The notes below the pieces were generated by a model. That model saw only the letters and a program-made list of their open reading frames with translations. It searched no databases and was not told where the DNA came from. The translations under genes and the position numbers were made by a program. DNA of 64,000 bases, from NCBI GenBank assembly GCA_963930655.1, contig OZ005602.1, forward strand, positions 27,293,840 to 27,357,839, read 5' to 3'. Within the stretch, counting starts at the first letter, position 1; each line of letters opens with the position of its first letter. Of this stretch, positions 49,260-59,890 are shown in pieces. The DNA comes from Myrica gale (taxonomy: Eukaryota; Streptophyta; Magnoliopsida; Fagales; Myricaceae).

Positions 49260-49989
49260 AAAAATTTACTTTTTAGTCACTGAATTTTACTCACTTTTTA
49301 TTTTTAGGTCTTAAATTTAATAAGTCAAATTTTTAGTCTTTTAATTTTCATTACGTTTAAATTTTAGTCCTTCCGTTACCCCCGTCACCCTAATTAACGG
49401 AATAATTTTACACGTCAGCTTCCATCTAACACGCCACCCTTCATTTCCACGTTAGCCTCAACCAATTGAACGTGATTTCTTAAACGACCTATAGCTTCTA
49501 TTTAATTGAAACTCTATATAAAACTTAAAGTCTCAACCTCGTCGTTCTCATGTCAACCGCAAGAGACCCTTCGAATTTCAACTTCACTACTTCATCGGAC
49601 TTCCACTTCTCGTGTATAGAATTCACCAAAACCTGTGTAATACTTGCAACTCTCACCTTTGTCCTTTCCAGCATCCTCAAAGATACATTTCAGTGTTCCT
49701 TGACATGAGAACGACGAGGTTGGGGCTTTAAGTTTTATGTAGAGTTTCAATTAAATAAAAGCTACAGGTCGTTTAAGAAATCATGTTCAATTGGTTGAGG
49801 CTAACGTAGAAATGAAGGGTGGCGTGTTAGATGAAAGCTGACGTGTAAAATTATTCCGTTAATTAGGGTGACGGAAGGTAAAGGAATGACTAAAATTTAA
49901 AAGGACTAAAAATTAAAGGACTAAAAATTTGACTCATTAAGTTTAAGGACTAAAAATAAAAAGAGGGTTAACATTAAAAGCAAATTTCC
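49260..49989. mobile_element. Long foldback element, about 290-bp arms
   Basis: Left arm 49260-49557 and right arm 49699-49989 are inverted repeats of high similarity, with a loop of about 140 bp. Shared blocks include gtcaaatttttagtc, ccgtcaccctaattaacgga, acacgtcagctt and aacctcgtcgttctcatgtca and their complements. This is a foldback or Mutator-like MITE pattern. There is no open frame of note. It has tagtcctt sequence features in common with 52642-53059. Confidence 0.85.
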
Positions 49990-50349
49990 GATGGTTTCGA
50001 CATTATTTCTTAAAAACTTTATCAATATTCTTCAATTTTCTAATGGTTGGACCCCACGAAACGCCGTCGGACAGTGCACAAGCAAAAGATTTGCTATTTT
50101 AAGAGTATCATTATTAACCCGATCCTTTCGGGACCATCATTGATTTTATCATCGATAAACGTTACAGCATACTAAACAACTAATATTAACTTTGACATCC
50201 AAATATGTCAAATACTAAACCAGTTTAGTAGTTTAGAGATAAATAAGCCATACCAACATAATAATTATAGACAGTACATTGAAAATATTAACGGTTTCTA
50301 TAATGTCTCTTTTCTTTAATAGGTTGAAGCTGAAAATAGAGTAACACAA
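49990..50349. other. Intergenic, nothing recognised
   Basis: AT-rich spacer between the foldback element and a SINE; no open frame or repeat recognised. Confidence 0.4.
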
Positions 50350-50522
50350 CGGGTTCGTCTAGTGGTTAAGGTTTAGTTCTTGATAATATACTCTTTTTAA
50401 GGTCTCAATTTCAAAACTTAATAGGTGATATCAATCTTTTTGAGATCACCCTCGGGACATTATCTAGTTTATGTGAGACAGAAGGACTGCAAGTTTACCT
50501 GGATATCGGTTAGAAAAAAAAA
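50350..50522 (+). mobile_element. tRNA-derived SINE, copy A
   Basis: Begins with gtctagtggttaagg (A-box-like) followed by ggtctcaatttcaaaac (degenerate B box), ataggtgatatcaatctttt and a downstream agtttatgtgagacagaagg. These follow in the same order in copies at 51535-51906 and 57341-57557. An A-rich tail (gaaaaaaaaatac) closes it near 50522. Confidence 0.7.
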
Positions 50523-51534
50523 TACACGGGAGTTTAGGATATGTTTTGTTTGATTTTGAAAAGTTTTTTTTCCGTAATGATAAATAAATAAATTCTTGAT
50601 ATGTTAGATATGTTTTTTTATGTGATTGTGATAATGGTGTGATTCATTGAAATGATGGTTGGAATGATAAAGTTTTTGAAATTTATTCTCTTAGAGTATT
50701 TGAGAGCAAAAAAGTATGTTTGAATAAAAGATTTTTTTAAGATGAGTTTTTTTTGTCGTTTTTCACATAAATTAAAACTAATAATTGGAGTTTCACGACT
50801 TTGAAGGCTCGCAACGTGCCGAAGTGTACAAAGAAAAAAAAAACCACACGGGGTTTTCTTGTGACCCAAAACAAAACAACCAAAAAAGAACCAAGCGGAG
50901 TAAACACATGCCCTTAACTAGAAGTGAACTATCGTTATGCTTCGAGAAAAAAACTGTCATTCTTTAGGCAAAAAGATGGCGCGTGGGACGATATAAGGAA
51001 CAGAAAATCAAACATCGTGCTGTTAAAAAAAAAAAAGAGGCACCAAAGTCCAAAATACTGTGGTGTAAACCCAGTTGCAGGCGCCTGCAACCCAGAATAT
51101 GCCCCCTCGAAGCAACGGTGAATTTAGAGATTTTCATAGAAAAAGGACGTGCGTTCCGCGTGCACGGTCAGTGTCTGTCCTGGCAGTCAATAATTGACGA
51201 AATACATCGTCAGGACTCAGGATCGGTTCGGTAGTGGGAGGAGGGGATGGGGACGAATGAGGAGGGAAGATTCAAGATAGAAGGGAAAGTCAGTGTGAGT
51301 AGTCAGCTTCCTCTCTATGTTCCACTGCCCCACCGGTCCGCTGCGTGTAGCCACTTAGGACAATATTTCCTGCCTGCCCCTCGAGGCATTTCCTTTCATG
51401 ACATATCTTAATCGTCCTCCTCGTGCTTTGGATTTTATTTGGCTTTTTTTCCATTTAAGGTGGAACACTGGAAATGCTTTGCATTTTATTGATCTAAATG
51501 GTGGCTCTATTTAAAAAAAAAAAAGGATATGGAG
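50523..51534. other. Intergenic with an 18-bp palindrome
   Basis: No gene seen. A perfect palindrome gttgcaggcgcctgcaac lies at 51074-51091, and 51230-51290 is purine-rich. Confidence 0.4.
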
Positions 51535-51906
51535 ATTAATTTATACATATCTCAACTAATATCAGTATTCGTACAGTCCATCAGTGACACAAACTAAACA
51601 ATTATCAAGGTCTAAGATCTTGAGTTAGAGTGTGTTCGTTTAAGATGTTTTGTGATAATTTTTTGTGTTTTGAGAATTTTTATGTGATGTTAACTTTATT
51701 GGTATGCGTGTTGGAGTTATATTTATGTGGTGAGAAAAATGATGTTTGATTGTAGAATCCTGAGGATTCAAAAAATCCTGAGGATTCATGGTAAACGAAC
51801 AACCTTAGTTTAAAAAAATTAGTAACATCTATGAGATTTTGAAGCTAAGACCTTAGAGGAAGCATAACACCAAATCTCAAGCCTTAACCACTAGAACAAC
51901 ACATTG
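51535..51906 (-). mobile_element. tRNA-derived SINE, copy B, split by a Tourist MITE
   Basis: On the minus strand it starts near 51906 with gttctagtggttaagg and ggtcttagcttcaaaatctc, then cttgataattgtttag, gactgtacgaatactg and gatattagttgagatatgtat, matching copy C at 57341-57557 in order. Between the head and this 3' part lies the Tourist MITE at 51628-51804, so the SINE was present first. Confidence 0.75.
51628..51804. mobile_element. Tourist-like MITE, copy 3, inside a SINE
   Basis: 177 bp, ends GAGTGTGTTCGTTTA and TAAACGAACAACC, flanked by TTA (51625-51627 and 51805-51807). It shares atgtgatgttaac, ttggtatgcgtgtt and tcctgaggatt with copy 2. Confidence 0.88.
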
Positions 51907-52641
51907 GAGCTGATTTTTATGCTTCTTTGATTAGAAGATAGAGATGCTCCAAATAACAAGTATCTCATACTAACCAATAAGACGAGTAAATTGTTATGAC
52001 TATATTTCTTTGTTTTGTGCTACTCTCAATTTGATCAATGTATTTTTTGAATTAGTCATACTTGTTCAAATTCGATGCATAAAAGTTGGGTACAACGAAT
52101 TTATTTCTAGAAGTTAAAAATTTATGAACTTTTATGTGTAAATCTACTTTAGTTCTTAGTCTAGGAGACAATATTAGTCTATTAGATGATTATTTATCTA
52201 AGTAACCCTTTCCTTTTGTTTCAAAGGTGGAAACTCTAACATAGTTTTAAAATGGTTTTAGTTGCATAATAGTAAGAAATAAAATGCCGAAAATTTATTC
52301 ATAAAGCCCAAGAAAATGCTCTAAAAGCCCATAACAGAATCCTTGGTTACAGATTAAGTACTATTTCACCTAGAAATCCACTTTCCATAAAATAGTTGCA
52401 ACTTGATGATATGAAGCATATTGCATGGGTACCATGGGTCATTGTCCATCATGTTTTATGTCCAAGCATGATGGAGCCACCGACTATGATATGTCACATT
52501 CATGAAAAATAGCAGGTATTTCCTGAAGTAATTAAATGGTAATGACTTCTAATATGTGCAGGACTCAGGAAGGCCGAAGTCGGCATACTATTTTTGAGAG
52601 CCCAAACTAATATGGCACTTTTGGAGAGCCAATATAAAAAT
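51907..52641. other. Intergenic, nothing recognised
   Basis: AT-rich sequence with no open frame, repeat or motif that I can identify. Confidence 0.35.
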
Positions 52642-53059
52642 AAGGAAATTTTGCAACTTAGTCCTTGGGTTTATATCCCTTCGGTAAATGAGTCCTTAGA
52701 TTTCAAATTTCAAAATTTTAGTCTTTGGGTTTTCATTGTTTGACAAAATGGTCCTTCCGTTAATCTGTCGTCCATATGCTTAACGAATTTGAAGCGGTCG
52801 ACAGGATATATGTGTAAAAAGTGAACAGTCGTCCGCTATATGAAGCGGTTGACCTCTGCAATGAAGTGGTCGACTAGTACAAATTACTGACATGTAACGG
52901 TCGACCGCTTCAAATCCGTTAAGTATATGGACGACAGACTAACGGAAGGACCATTTCGTCAAATAACGAAAACCCATGGACTAAAATTTTGAAATTTGAA
53001 ATCTAAGGACTCATTTGCCAAATGGTATAAACTCAATGACAAAGTTGTCAAATTCCTTA
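52642..53059. mobile_element. Foldback MITE, about 155-bp arms
   Basis: Starts aaggaaattttgcaactta and ends caaagttgtcaaattcctt, an inverted repeat that continues inward: agtccttgggtttat, gatttcaaatttcaaaattt, ggtccttccgttaatctgtc, atgcttaacgaatttgaagcggtcgac and their complements. The loop (about 52800-52908) holds further tandem gaagcggtcga pieces. The ends are marked by strong arm similarity; a target duplication was not certain. Confidence 0.85.
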
Positions 53060-53763
53060 AAAATAAAAAAGACCATACATATATATATATATATATAGCC
53101 TAATTTTTTTTAAAAAAAATAATCTTAATTTTTGTGTGATTGGAGATGCCACGGCCTCGTACTCCACTGGCTTCGCCCATTAGGAGGATGTAAATTCTGT
53201 TCAATTAGAGACGGCTGTGAGGTTTGACTTGCTAATAGTCTAGAGTGGTGCTGTAACGGCACTCCATGATAGGCGACCAGCCTAAACTCTAAAGCAATAC
53301 AAGGTGAAGTTAAATGCTAAAATCCGTGTTTATGTTTTTTTTATCTGTTATCATTTAGAATCTACAGTTTACTCAGCACTTTCAAAGGACTTAGGTCTAA
53401 AAAATACACAAAATTAAAGAAAACTAATTTTTTGAGTGAGATTTTTTTTCTTTGAGCGTATTTTGGAGACATTATATTAATCATTTGCAATTCCATGTTG
53501 AAATGAAACCTACATAATTTAATGTTATTTGAATAAGTTTAAAATAATTGTATCTAAGTATAATCTACATATTGTTTTATTTTTATTTTTATAAACTAGT
53601 CAGAAAATTGAACAAATTTGAATAAAAAATCGACCAAAATACTTAGACATTAACTTCTAGAGAATCATAGTGAAGCCATATTTTGGTGGATATACTTAAT
53701 AAGCCATAGTTTTTATTTTTATAAACCACATAATTTTTATTTTTATTTTATGATATTTGTTAT
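53060..53763. other. Intergenic, with a (TA)n run
   Basis: Contains a TA run at about 53078-53096. No gene or further element recognised. Confidence 0.35.
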
Positions 53764-54268
53764 TAGAGATGGGCAAAAATCTGCAGACTGGAATCGATCT
53801 GACTCAATCCAAACGGGTCAGATCTAAGGGTTCATTTGCAATGTAAAATTTCACAAAATTTTACACATTATCACAATAAAATACTACAATATAATCTCTC
53901 TCTCCCATCAAATCATAACTTTTAACTACAAAAAATATAAAAAAATTACCTCTCTTCACTTTTTCACTAAACCCAATACCTAAAATTTTAACGACACAAA
54001 CTCACACATCTGGTTTGGGTGTTTAATATAATTTTTATTTATTTTTATTTTTCCTTATGCACTCAACGAAACAATACCCTTTTACCCAATTGCAGGTGTT
54101 TTATCTTACCACCCGACCTTAAATCGAATTATTTAAAAGTGGCCTTATACGTCAGTTTTTTTTTTTTTTTTGAGATTGAGTTGGGTTGCGAACTTCTTAC
54201 CCTTATTACCTCATATTCGGGTTCAAATGAGTGAAAGCTCGACTCCAAACCTGGTTTGGACAGTGCTA
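53764..54268. mobile_element. Probable hAT element with a nested AT-rich MITE
   Basis: Ends tagagatgggcaaaa and ggtttggacagtgcta resemble hAT termini. The flanking octamers tttgttat (53756-53763) and tttgtcac (54269-54276) match at six of eight positions, as for an old target duplication. An AT-rich MITE at about 53831-54006 sits inside it. Confidence 0.5.
53831..54006. mobile_element. AT-rich MITE with tctcttcactttttcact core
   Basis: Left end ggttcatttgcaatg and right end cgacacaaactcac are loose inverted repeats; the core tctcttcactttttcact and caataccta matches copies at 54639-54802 and 21616-21813. Confidence 0.5.
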
Positions 54269-54638
54269 TTTGTCACTGCACCATCTTTCTTTTTTGTCAC
54301 ACACTACCGTCGGCCTTCTTTATTACTATAAATTCAAAAAGTGAAAACCAACTAATTGACATTAGTTGCTAAAGCAATTAGATACCAAGTCATAGTAAAG
54401 GGTTACGTGCAATTGCGTCACGTAAGTTGCAAAACGCTGGAATGGGATTGTGCCTTCTTAGCCCAATGTGAGACAGTGATGATAGTGGTCATCATTATAA
54501 ATATTCAAAAGCCAAATAATATATATATATTAAAGATTTCCCCTTTTTCTAATAATAAATCGAAAGAGAGAGAGGACGAATGGGGCAATAGCAAAGAAAA
54601 TGTTACTAAAAAGAACCAATAGCAGACAAATTATACGT
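54269..54638. other. Intergenic, nothing recognised
   Basis: No gene or element recognised. A small direct-repeat context of cacgtaagttgc near 54418 has no known meaning. Confidence 0.3.
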
Positions 54639-54802
54639 GAGTGTGTTTGTACAAAATATTTCACCAACTCCTAATAAAATATTATAATATAATCTCTCTC
54701 TCCCATAAAAAATATAAAAAATTACATCTCTCTTCACTTTTTCACTAAACTCAATATCAACACTAAACCCAATACCAAAAATTTTACAACACAAACATAA
54801 CC
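54639..54802. mobile_element. AT-rich MITE, tctcttcactttttcact core
   Basis: Ends gagtgtgtttgtac and caacacaaacataacc are inverted repeats; core tctcttcactttttcact and aatctctctctcccat match 53831-54006. Confidence 0.6.
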
Positions 54803-54965
54803 TAAATGTTTAGTCAATGCAAAAGTTTCTTGATTGACATCCACCTCAGCCCATTCTGATCTCTGACCTGCAGCTCCCACTCATTGGATTTCGAGACCGC
54901 ACTATTCATAATCCCGCTCAAGCTTATACGAAAGTTAATTAAACTCTATACGACATACGTAGAAA

Positions 54966-55612
54966 TATGGGTGGTTAACGGTAATGTAGGTGACGGTTTG
55001 GTGAAAATCGTCACCGTCACCACAATGGACGAAATCACATAATTGACACCGACAACGCTCTTGCCAGTGACAGTATTAACGTTAACGGATATACAGTAAC
55101 CGCTTAAACCGTATAACCGTTGTGCCAACAAAAAGTTTTCTTCTTGGGCTTTTTCATTTTTTTTCACTGTTTTGAGCTGTTTAAATTTCCAACATAATAT
55201 TATAATTAATAATCATATCAAATGGACAAATATAATAACATATTCAAACATAATATCATAATTATAACAAATATAATAAGTTGTCCAAAAGTCTAACATA
55301 ATATCATATTTAAACATAAATACTAAAGTCTAATAAAAGTGTCCAACAATGTGACATAAACCGACTAACATATTTCAACAAAAGTCCAACAAAAGTATGT
55401 CACATAATCAATAATCATCTCAAGTCTCAACTATAGGTGATTAACGGTAGTGTAAGTGATGGTTTGGCGAAAACCGTCACCGTCACCGCAAATTGACGGA
55501 ATCACATATTTGACACCGCTACTATACCGCTAAGGCACAATAACCGCCCTTACCGATTACGGTACCGGTAGCTGATAAAATCGATCACCGCCGGTGCAAA
55601 TGAACACCCCTA
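54966..55612. mobile_element. Non-autonomous hAT element with a duplicated 5' end
   Basis: Outer ends TATGGGTGGTTAACGG and GCAAATGAACACCCCTA are bounded by a perfect 8-bp duplication CGTAGAAA (54958-54965 and 55613-55620). About 466 bp in, a second left end (tataggtgattaacgg at 55432) begins and repeats the first 90 bp, including ggtgaaaatcgtcaccgtca-type and gacaccg blocks. So one right end (55612) pairs with two left ends. The body between is AT-rich. Confidence 0.9.
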
Positions 55613-57340
55613 CGTAGAAAGGCGAATCCTATGTCACATGACAAAATATTTTGCTTTTAAAAAAATGAAAAAATGAAAAGCAACAATGATGATGTGGCAA
55701 TAATCTACATGGATGATGTGGATGATGATTAGGTAATCTTTTGTCGTCGATGGTCACGATCAGTTGGACAAAGTTTTCATGTGAGAGATCTCTAAGCCCA
55801 TGAAAGCTAGCGCAGGAGTTGGTGATTAGAATGATTACCTCAAAATCTTACCACTCGAGGGCTGAGGAACTCTTACCCCACATTTCCAAAAAAGAAGTAT
55901 TTTTTGAATCTCTTGTGGGCCTTTGCACTTGTTTTGTTCCTTGCTTTTTGAAAAGTTGGCAAAATTAAGGAGTTTTGAAAGTTTGGGTTTTGGCATTGGA
56001 ATTAGGAAAAAGGCTGGGGTGTGCATTCAAAGGTGGGTTCTTTCATGATTCCTTTTTCACTTGAGTTTGGTCCACAAATGGCTTTTTCGGTAAGTTTTTC
56101 TCAGTTATTAGCTGTGAATCCTGCACCAAATGAGGAGCATATAGGTATACTTTTTACTCCTCTTGCAGAGAGAGAGAGAGAGAGAAGATTAGATTAGTGA
56201 ATGGATCAGGACATGATTCAGGCATTAATCTAGAAGGTTGGAAGGGAGGTTTCGAGCTAAATCGAAGTTGGAACTTCAAATTCAGAACTTCTAGGAATAG
56301 GGATCCGAATTTTTGGGAAGTCCAAATTTCTACCAAGTTTTGGAAATGGGGAACTGTCGGATCTTGAATATAATAAAATCTGGACTTTCTTCAGTTTATT
56401 TAAACCAGCATATGATATTTGAAAAAAAAAGAAGATAAATTATTCAGGACATCCATAACAACAGTAAAAAGTGACACTATCTTCACAGGCCAAATCAATT
56501 GGGTTCACAATTCACATCATTTGTAAGTTTCATGTTTTAAACTTCTCTGTTCTTACTATTTGTGGTCAGGCTCTCACTTGTGTTGTTTGACTAAGAAAAA
56601 GGGTGTGAAAAAAGTGGGCCGTGTTTTTGGACCAACAATGTGGGGCGAGGCCCAGCCCTTTTTTAGAACAGCTGATGCGCTGCAATGACTGGACCCAGAT
56701 ATACCCATTTCTATGGCTAACTCAAAAATGGCATCGAGTCGCTCTCTATAGCCTATAGGAAGAAGTGAAGAACCCAAAAAGAGAGAGAATTCACGTGCCT
56801 TGCTCGTTGCTTGAGGTAGTAACTTATTCCTCCAACTATTATTATGTAAAATGTCAACTTGTCTGGCCCAATATCAAACACACAGAAGGGAAACTAAAGC
56901 CCAAAGTTCAATAGGGAAGAGTTCCTAATTTAGGAACCCATATTGTATAGTCCTTTATGATCTCATTGGGTCAATTATTTTTAAATTGTTATTATATAAG
57001 CAACTGGGAAACTTCCTCACACACTGCTATGGCATTCCACAGCCACATTGATTGGTTCCATAAACCACCTCCAGTAGGGCCAATATTTTGGAAATTTTAT
57101 GTGGGCTCAATGGCCTAAATCTATGTCATTTTTCTTAAATATGAACTGGACGAGGATGACCTGTACCAGTAATGAGTTGAACCTGCCAGCCAATTTGGGC
57201 CCACAGTCAACAATCTTAAGAACATCCTGGTTTCTGAAGGAATTGACCCCCTTCAAATTTGAATCGTCACCACTGCATCGTTCATCTTAATTAATTTGAG
57301 TGCATTTCCAATGAAGTAATTTCGACATTTCGAACTTCAA
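55613..57340. other. Intergenic, nothing recognised
   Basis: About 1.7 kb; a (GA)n run lies at about 56167-56187. Minus-strand frames of 60-67 codons here have no domain. Confidence 0.35.
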
Positions 57341-57557
57341 GGGATTAGCCTAGTAGTTAAGGTTTGGGCTTGGTGGTATGCTTCATCCAAGGTGTTAAGT
57401 TAAAAACCTCATAGGTGCTACTAAATTTTTGGAGCCACTCCCATGACTTTTAGTCTGATAATTATTCGGTTTATGTGGAATGAAGACTGTACAAACCTCG
57501 GAATTAGTTGAGGTGCGCATAAGTTGGCTTGACACTCTGTTAGGGAAATAAAAAAGG
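57341..57557 (+). mobile_element. tRNA-derived SINE, copy C
   Basis: The best-preserved copy: gcctagtagttaagg (A box), ggtgttaagttaaaaacctc (B box region), gtgctactaaatttttgg, tctgataattattcggttta, gaagactgtacaaac and a 3' part gaattagttgaggtgcgcat that recalls Au-type SINE tails. It ends in a short A-rich run. Confidence 0.78.
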
Positions 57558-57844
57558 ACATTCCAACCCCTAATGCAACTTGGATTAATCTGCCTCAAAT
57601 ATTATGGAATGCCTCAAAAGGAGTTACTTTCCCTCCCTCTTTCCAAACATATATGCATGTATCATGTCTTCGTTTGAATGTTTGAGAATGCTCGATATGG
57701 TTGATGGATAAATCTTTCCTTCACTCATGTTCAATAGTGCATCTCGCGCGCAGATCATTAAGCAACTCTGTATGGAGGGGCAGCAAAACTGCTAAACCCA
57801 TAACGTTTACCCTTTTGTTTTTGTTTTTTCTCCGAGCAATCCAG

Positions 57845-58431
57845 GGTGATGTTCGTTTTGAAGGTTTTTGTAGGATTTGAAGAATTTTGTGAATTTTTAG
57901 GTGATGATAAAGTTGTATTGGTGTTTGTGTAGAAGTTGGTGAGGTGTAAAAAATGAATGATGATGTTTATAGTTTTTTTTTTTTTCCGAATTTATTATTA
58001 TTTTTATTAAAATAATAATATTTTTTAATAAAATAATAATATTTTAAATAAAAATTTAAAGCAAAATTCAAAAGATAAAAACAAAAGCATGTCAGGCGAA
58101 AGAGAAAGCATGCAAAAGCATGACTTTCTCTTCAAACCCGTGAGTCAGGCGTTGGAAAAAGTGGCCGAAAAGTTGAAAAAGGGGCGACAGCAGGCTGACA
58201 TGTCAGGTGAAGAGGCAGGCCGGCTGCAGGTTATTTTGAACAATTCCAAGTTTATCCTGATGTGTTTTTAGTTATCAGGTTGTGACGGAGGATGTTTTAT
58301 TAATTAAATATGAACTTTTTAAGAGCAAAAAAGTAAAATAAAATGCGGAATCCTTGATTTTTTCTCAACTCTGCCGAACAAGGGTGTTTTAGGATTCGAT
58401 TCCTACGTTTTTTAACAAAACGAACACTACC
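57845..58431. mobile_element. Tourist-like MITE, expanded copy 4 with internal cargo
   Basis: 587 bp with ends GGTGATGTTCGTTTTG and CAAAACGAACACTACC and a 3-bp repeat CAG at 57842-57844 and 58432-58434. The termini resemble copies 1-3, but the interior adds a long AT-rich tract (57968-58070) and a GC-richer segment (58080-58275) containing a 60-codon open frame (MSGERESMQKHDFLFKPVSQ start) of unknown origin. The cargo could be a captured host fragment. Confidence 0.75.
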
Positions 58432-58434
58432 CAG

Positions 58435-58990
58435 GATTCGAAATACTGATTCCATTTGTAAGAGTACGACCAATGAACCGCAAAATATGAGCCACATTTC
58501 AAAAGACTGACAGGAAAGCGTTGGACAATTCAAATTTGACCCAGACTAACAAATTAATATTCCAGCACTCTAGGCAGAACATCTCATGTATGGTTCATTC
58601 ACCTAATCATAAAATGCATAAAGGACATATCTACGCTTCACAGGCTTGTATCCATGTCACACTAGGTGCACCAGAGATGCGAACAAATCCACATAAGGAA
58701 ACTTGGTTCAAATTCCAAGCAAGGAGTGAAGCACAATTTTGAAAAAGCAGCACTACCCTTTTGTTAACACGTAGAAAGCATGACTTCTATGAGTTACGGT
58801 TACTCAAAAGAGGGGCTCATGACAAGTAAAACATGATTGTGCAAAGCATGAACCTCACCGCCCACATGCACCATAACAATATTATCAAGGTGTAGTTTCT
58901 TAATTAGCCTAAGCCCAAGACATATTAGTAAAGCGCATCACATTAGAGAAAAGAACAAACACTATGCAGTGATCAAGTCTGCAAGTTATA
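58435..58990. other. Upstream flank of the GT31 gene
   Basis: Includes the promoter and 5' UTR of the glycosyltransferase. No clear TATA box or other gene was identified. Confidence 0.4.
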
Positions 58991-59890
58991 ATGCGCAGGC
59001 AGCTAATTGTGGTTGTATTTCCCTCTCTCGTCCTCTTCTTCTTCTTCCTCTACTTCTTCCTCTTCATCTTATTCAATTTCAGAGTAACATCCCCCTCGGT
59101 TGCCAGATCACCCAGAAAAACCATTACAGTCGGTGAAATCCCTCAGCAGCATAAACAGTTCAGCATCTTAATTGGAATCTTAACGTGTCCAGACAAGTAT
59201 GATCGCCGCCACTTCCTTCGCCTTGTCTACGGAATCCAATCATCATCTCCCTCAGCCGACATAGACGTTAAGTTTGTCTTCTGCAACCTCACAAAACCTG
59301 AACAAAGAGCATTTGTAGCCTTGGAAATACTACGTTTCGATGACATTATAATCCTCAATTGCACCGAGAACATGAACAACGGCAAGACCTACACCTATTT
59401 TTCCTCGCTCCCTCGCATCCTTCCAAGGAGTTACGACTATGTCATGAAAGCTGACGACGATGTCTACATCAGGCTTGCACCGCTTGCCTTGTCCCTAGAG
59501 CCATTGTCGAGGTTGGACTTGTACTATGGATTTGTAATTCCCTGCACTAGCATGAACCCTTTCGTGGAGTACATGTCAGGAATGGGGTTTCTGTTGTCTT
59601 GGGACCTTGTTGAATGGATCGGAGTCTCTAAAATTCCTCAAAACGACAGCTACGGCCCTGAGGATAAATTGGTTGGGAAATGGTTGAAGATGGGAAATAA
59701 GGCTAAGAATCGATTTTCCAACAAGCCAGCCATGTATGACTACCCTGGAACCAATGGGAGGTGCTCACATGAGCTTATACCGGAAACTGTGGCAGTTCAT
59801 CGATTGAAAAGGTGGGATCAATGGCTGCATGTGCTTGAGTTTTTCAATGTCACCAAAGAACTAAAGCACTCCAACCTCTATCATTTATGA
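58991..59890 (+). CDS. GT31 (beta-1,3-galactosyltransferase-like) hexosyltransferase
   Basis: Intronless, 299 residues, beginning MRRQLIVVVFPSLVLFFFF. Residues 5-30 are a strong membrane segment with a short basic cytoplasmic tail, the type II layout of Golgi glycosyltransferases. The catalytic part includes ILIGILTCPDKYDRRHFLR (about 59-77), DVKFVFCN, YDYVMKADDDVYIRLAPL with the DDD metal-binding triad at about 155-157, and NDSYGPEDKLVGKWL, all typical of GT31. It is shorter than most GT31 proteins and lacks a galectin-like domain. Predicted to add a beta-1,3-linked sugar to a glycoprotein or glycan; donor and acceptor are not shown by the sequence. Confidence 0.88.
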   Translation: MRRQLIVVVFPSLVLFFFFLYFFLFILFNFRVTSPSVARSPRKTITVGEIPQQHKQFSILIGILTCPDKYDRRHFLRLVYGIQSSSPSADIDVKFVFCNLTKPEQRAFVALEILRFDDIIILNCTENMNNGKTYTYFSSLPRILPRSYDYVMKADDDVYIRLAPLALSLEPLSRLDLYYGFVIPCTSMNPFVEYMSGMGFLLSWDLVEWIGVSKIPQNDSYGPEDKLVGKWLKMGNKAKNRFSNKPAMYDYPGTNGRCSHELIPETVAVHRLKRWDQWLHVLEFFNVTKELKHSNLYHL

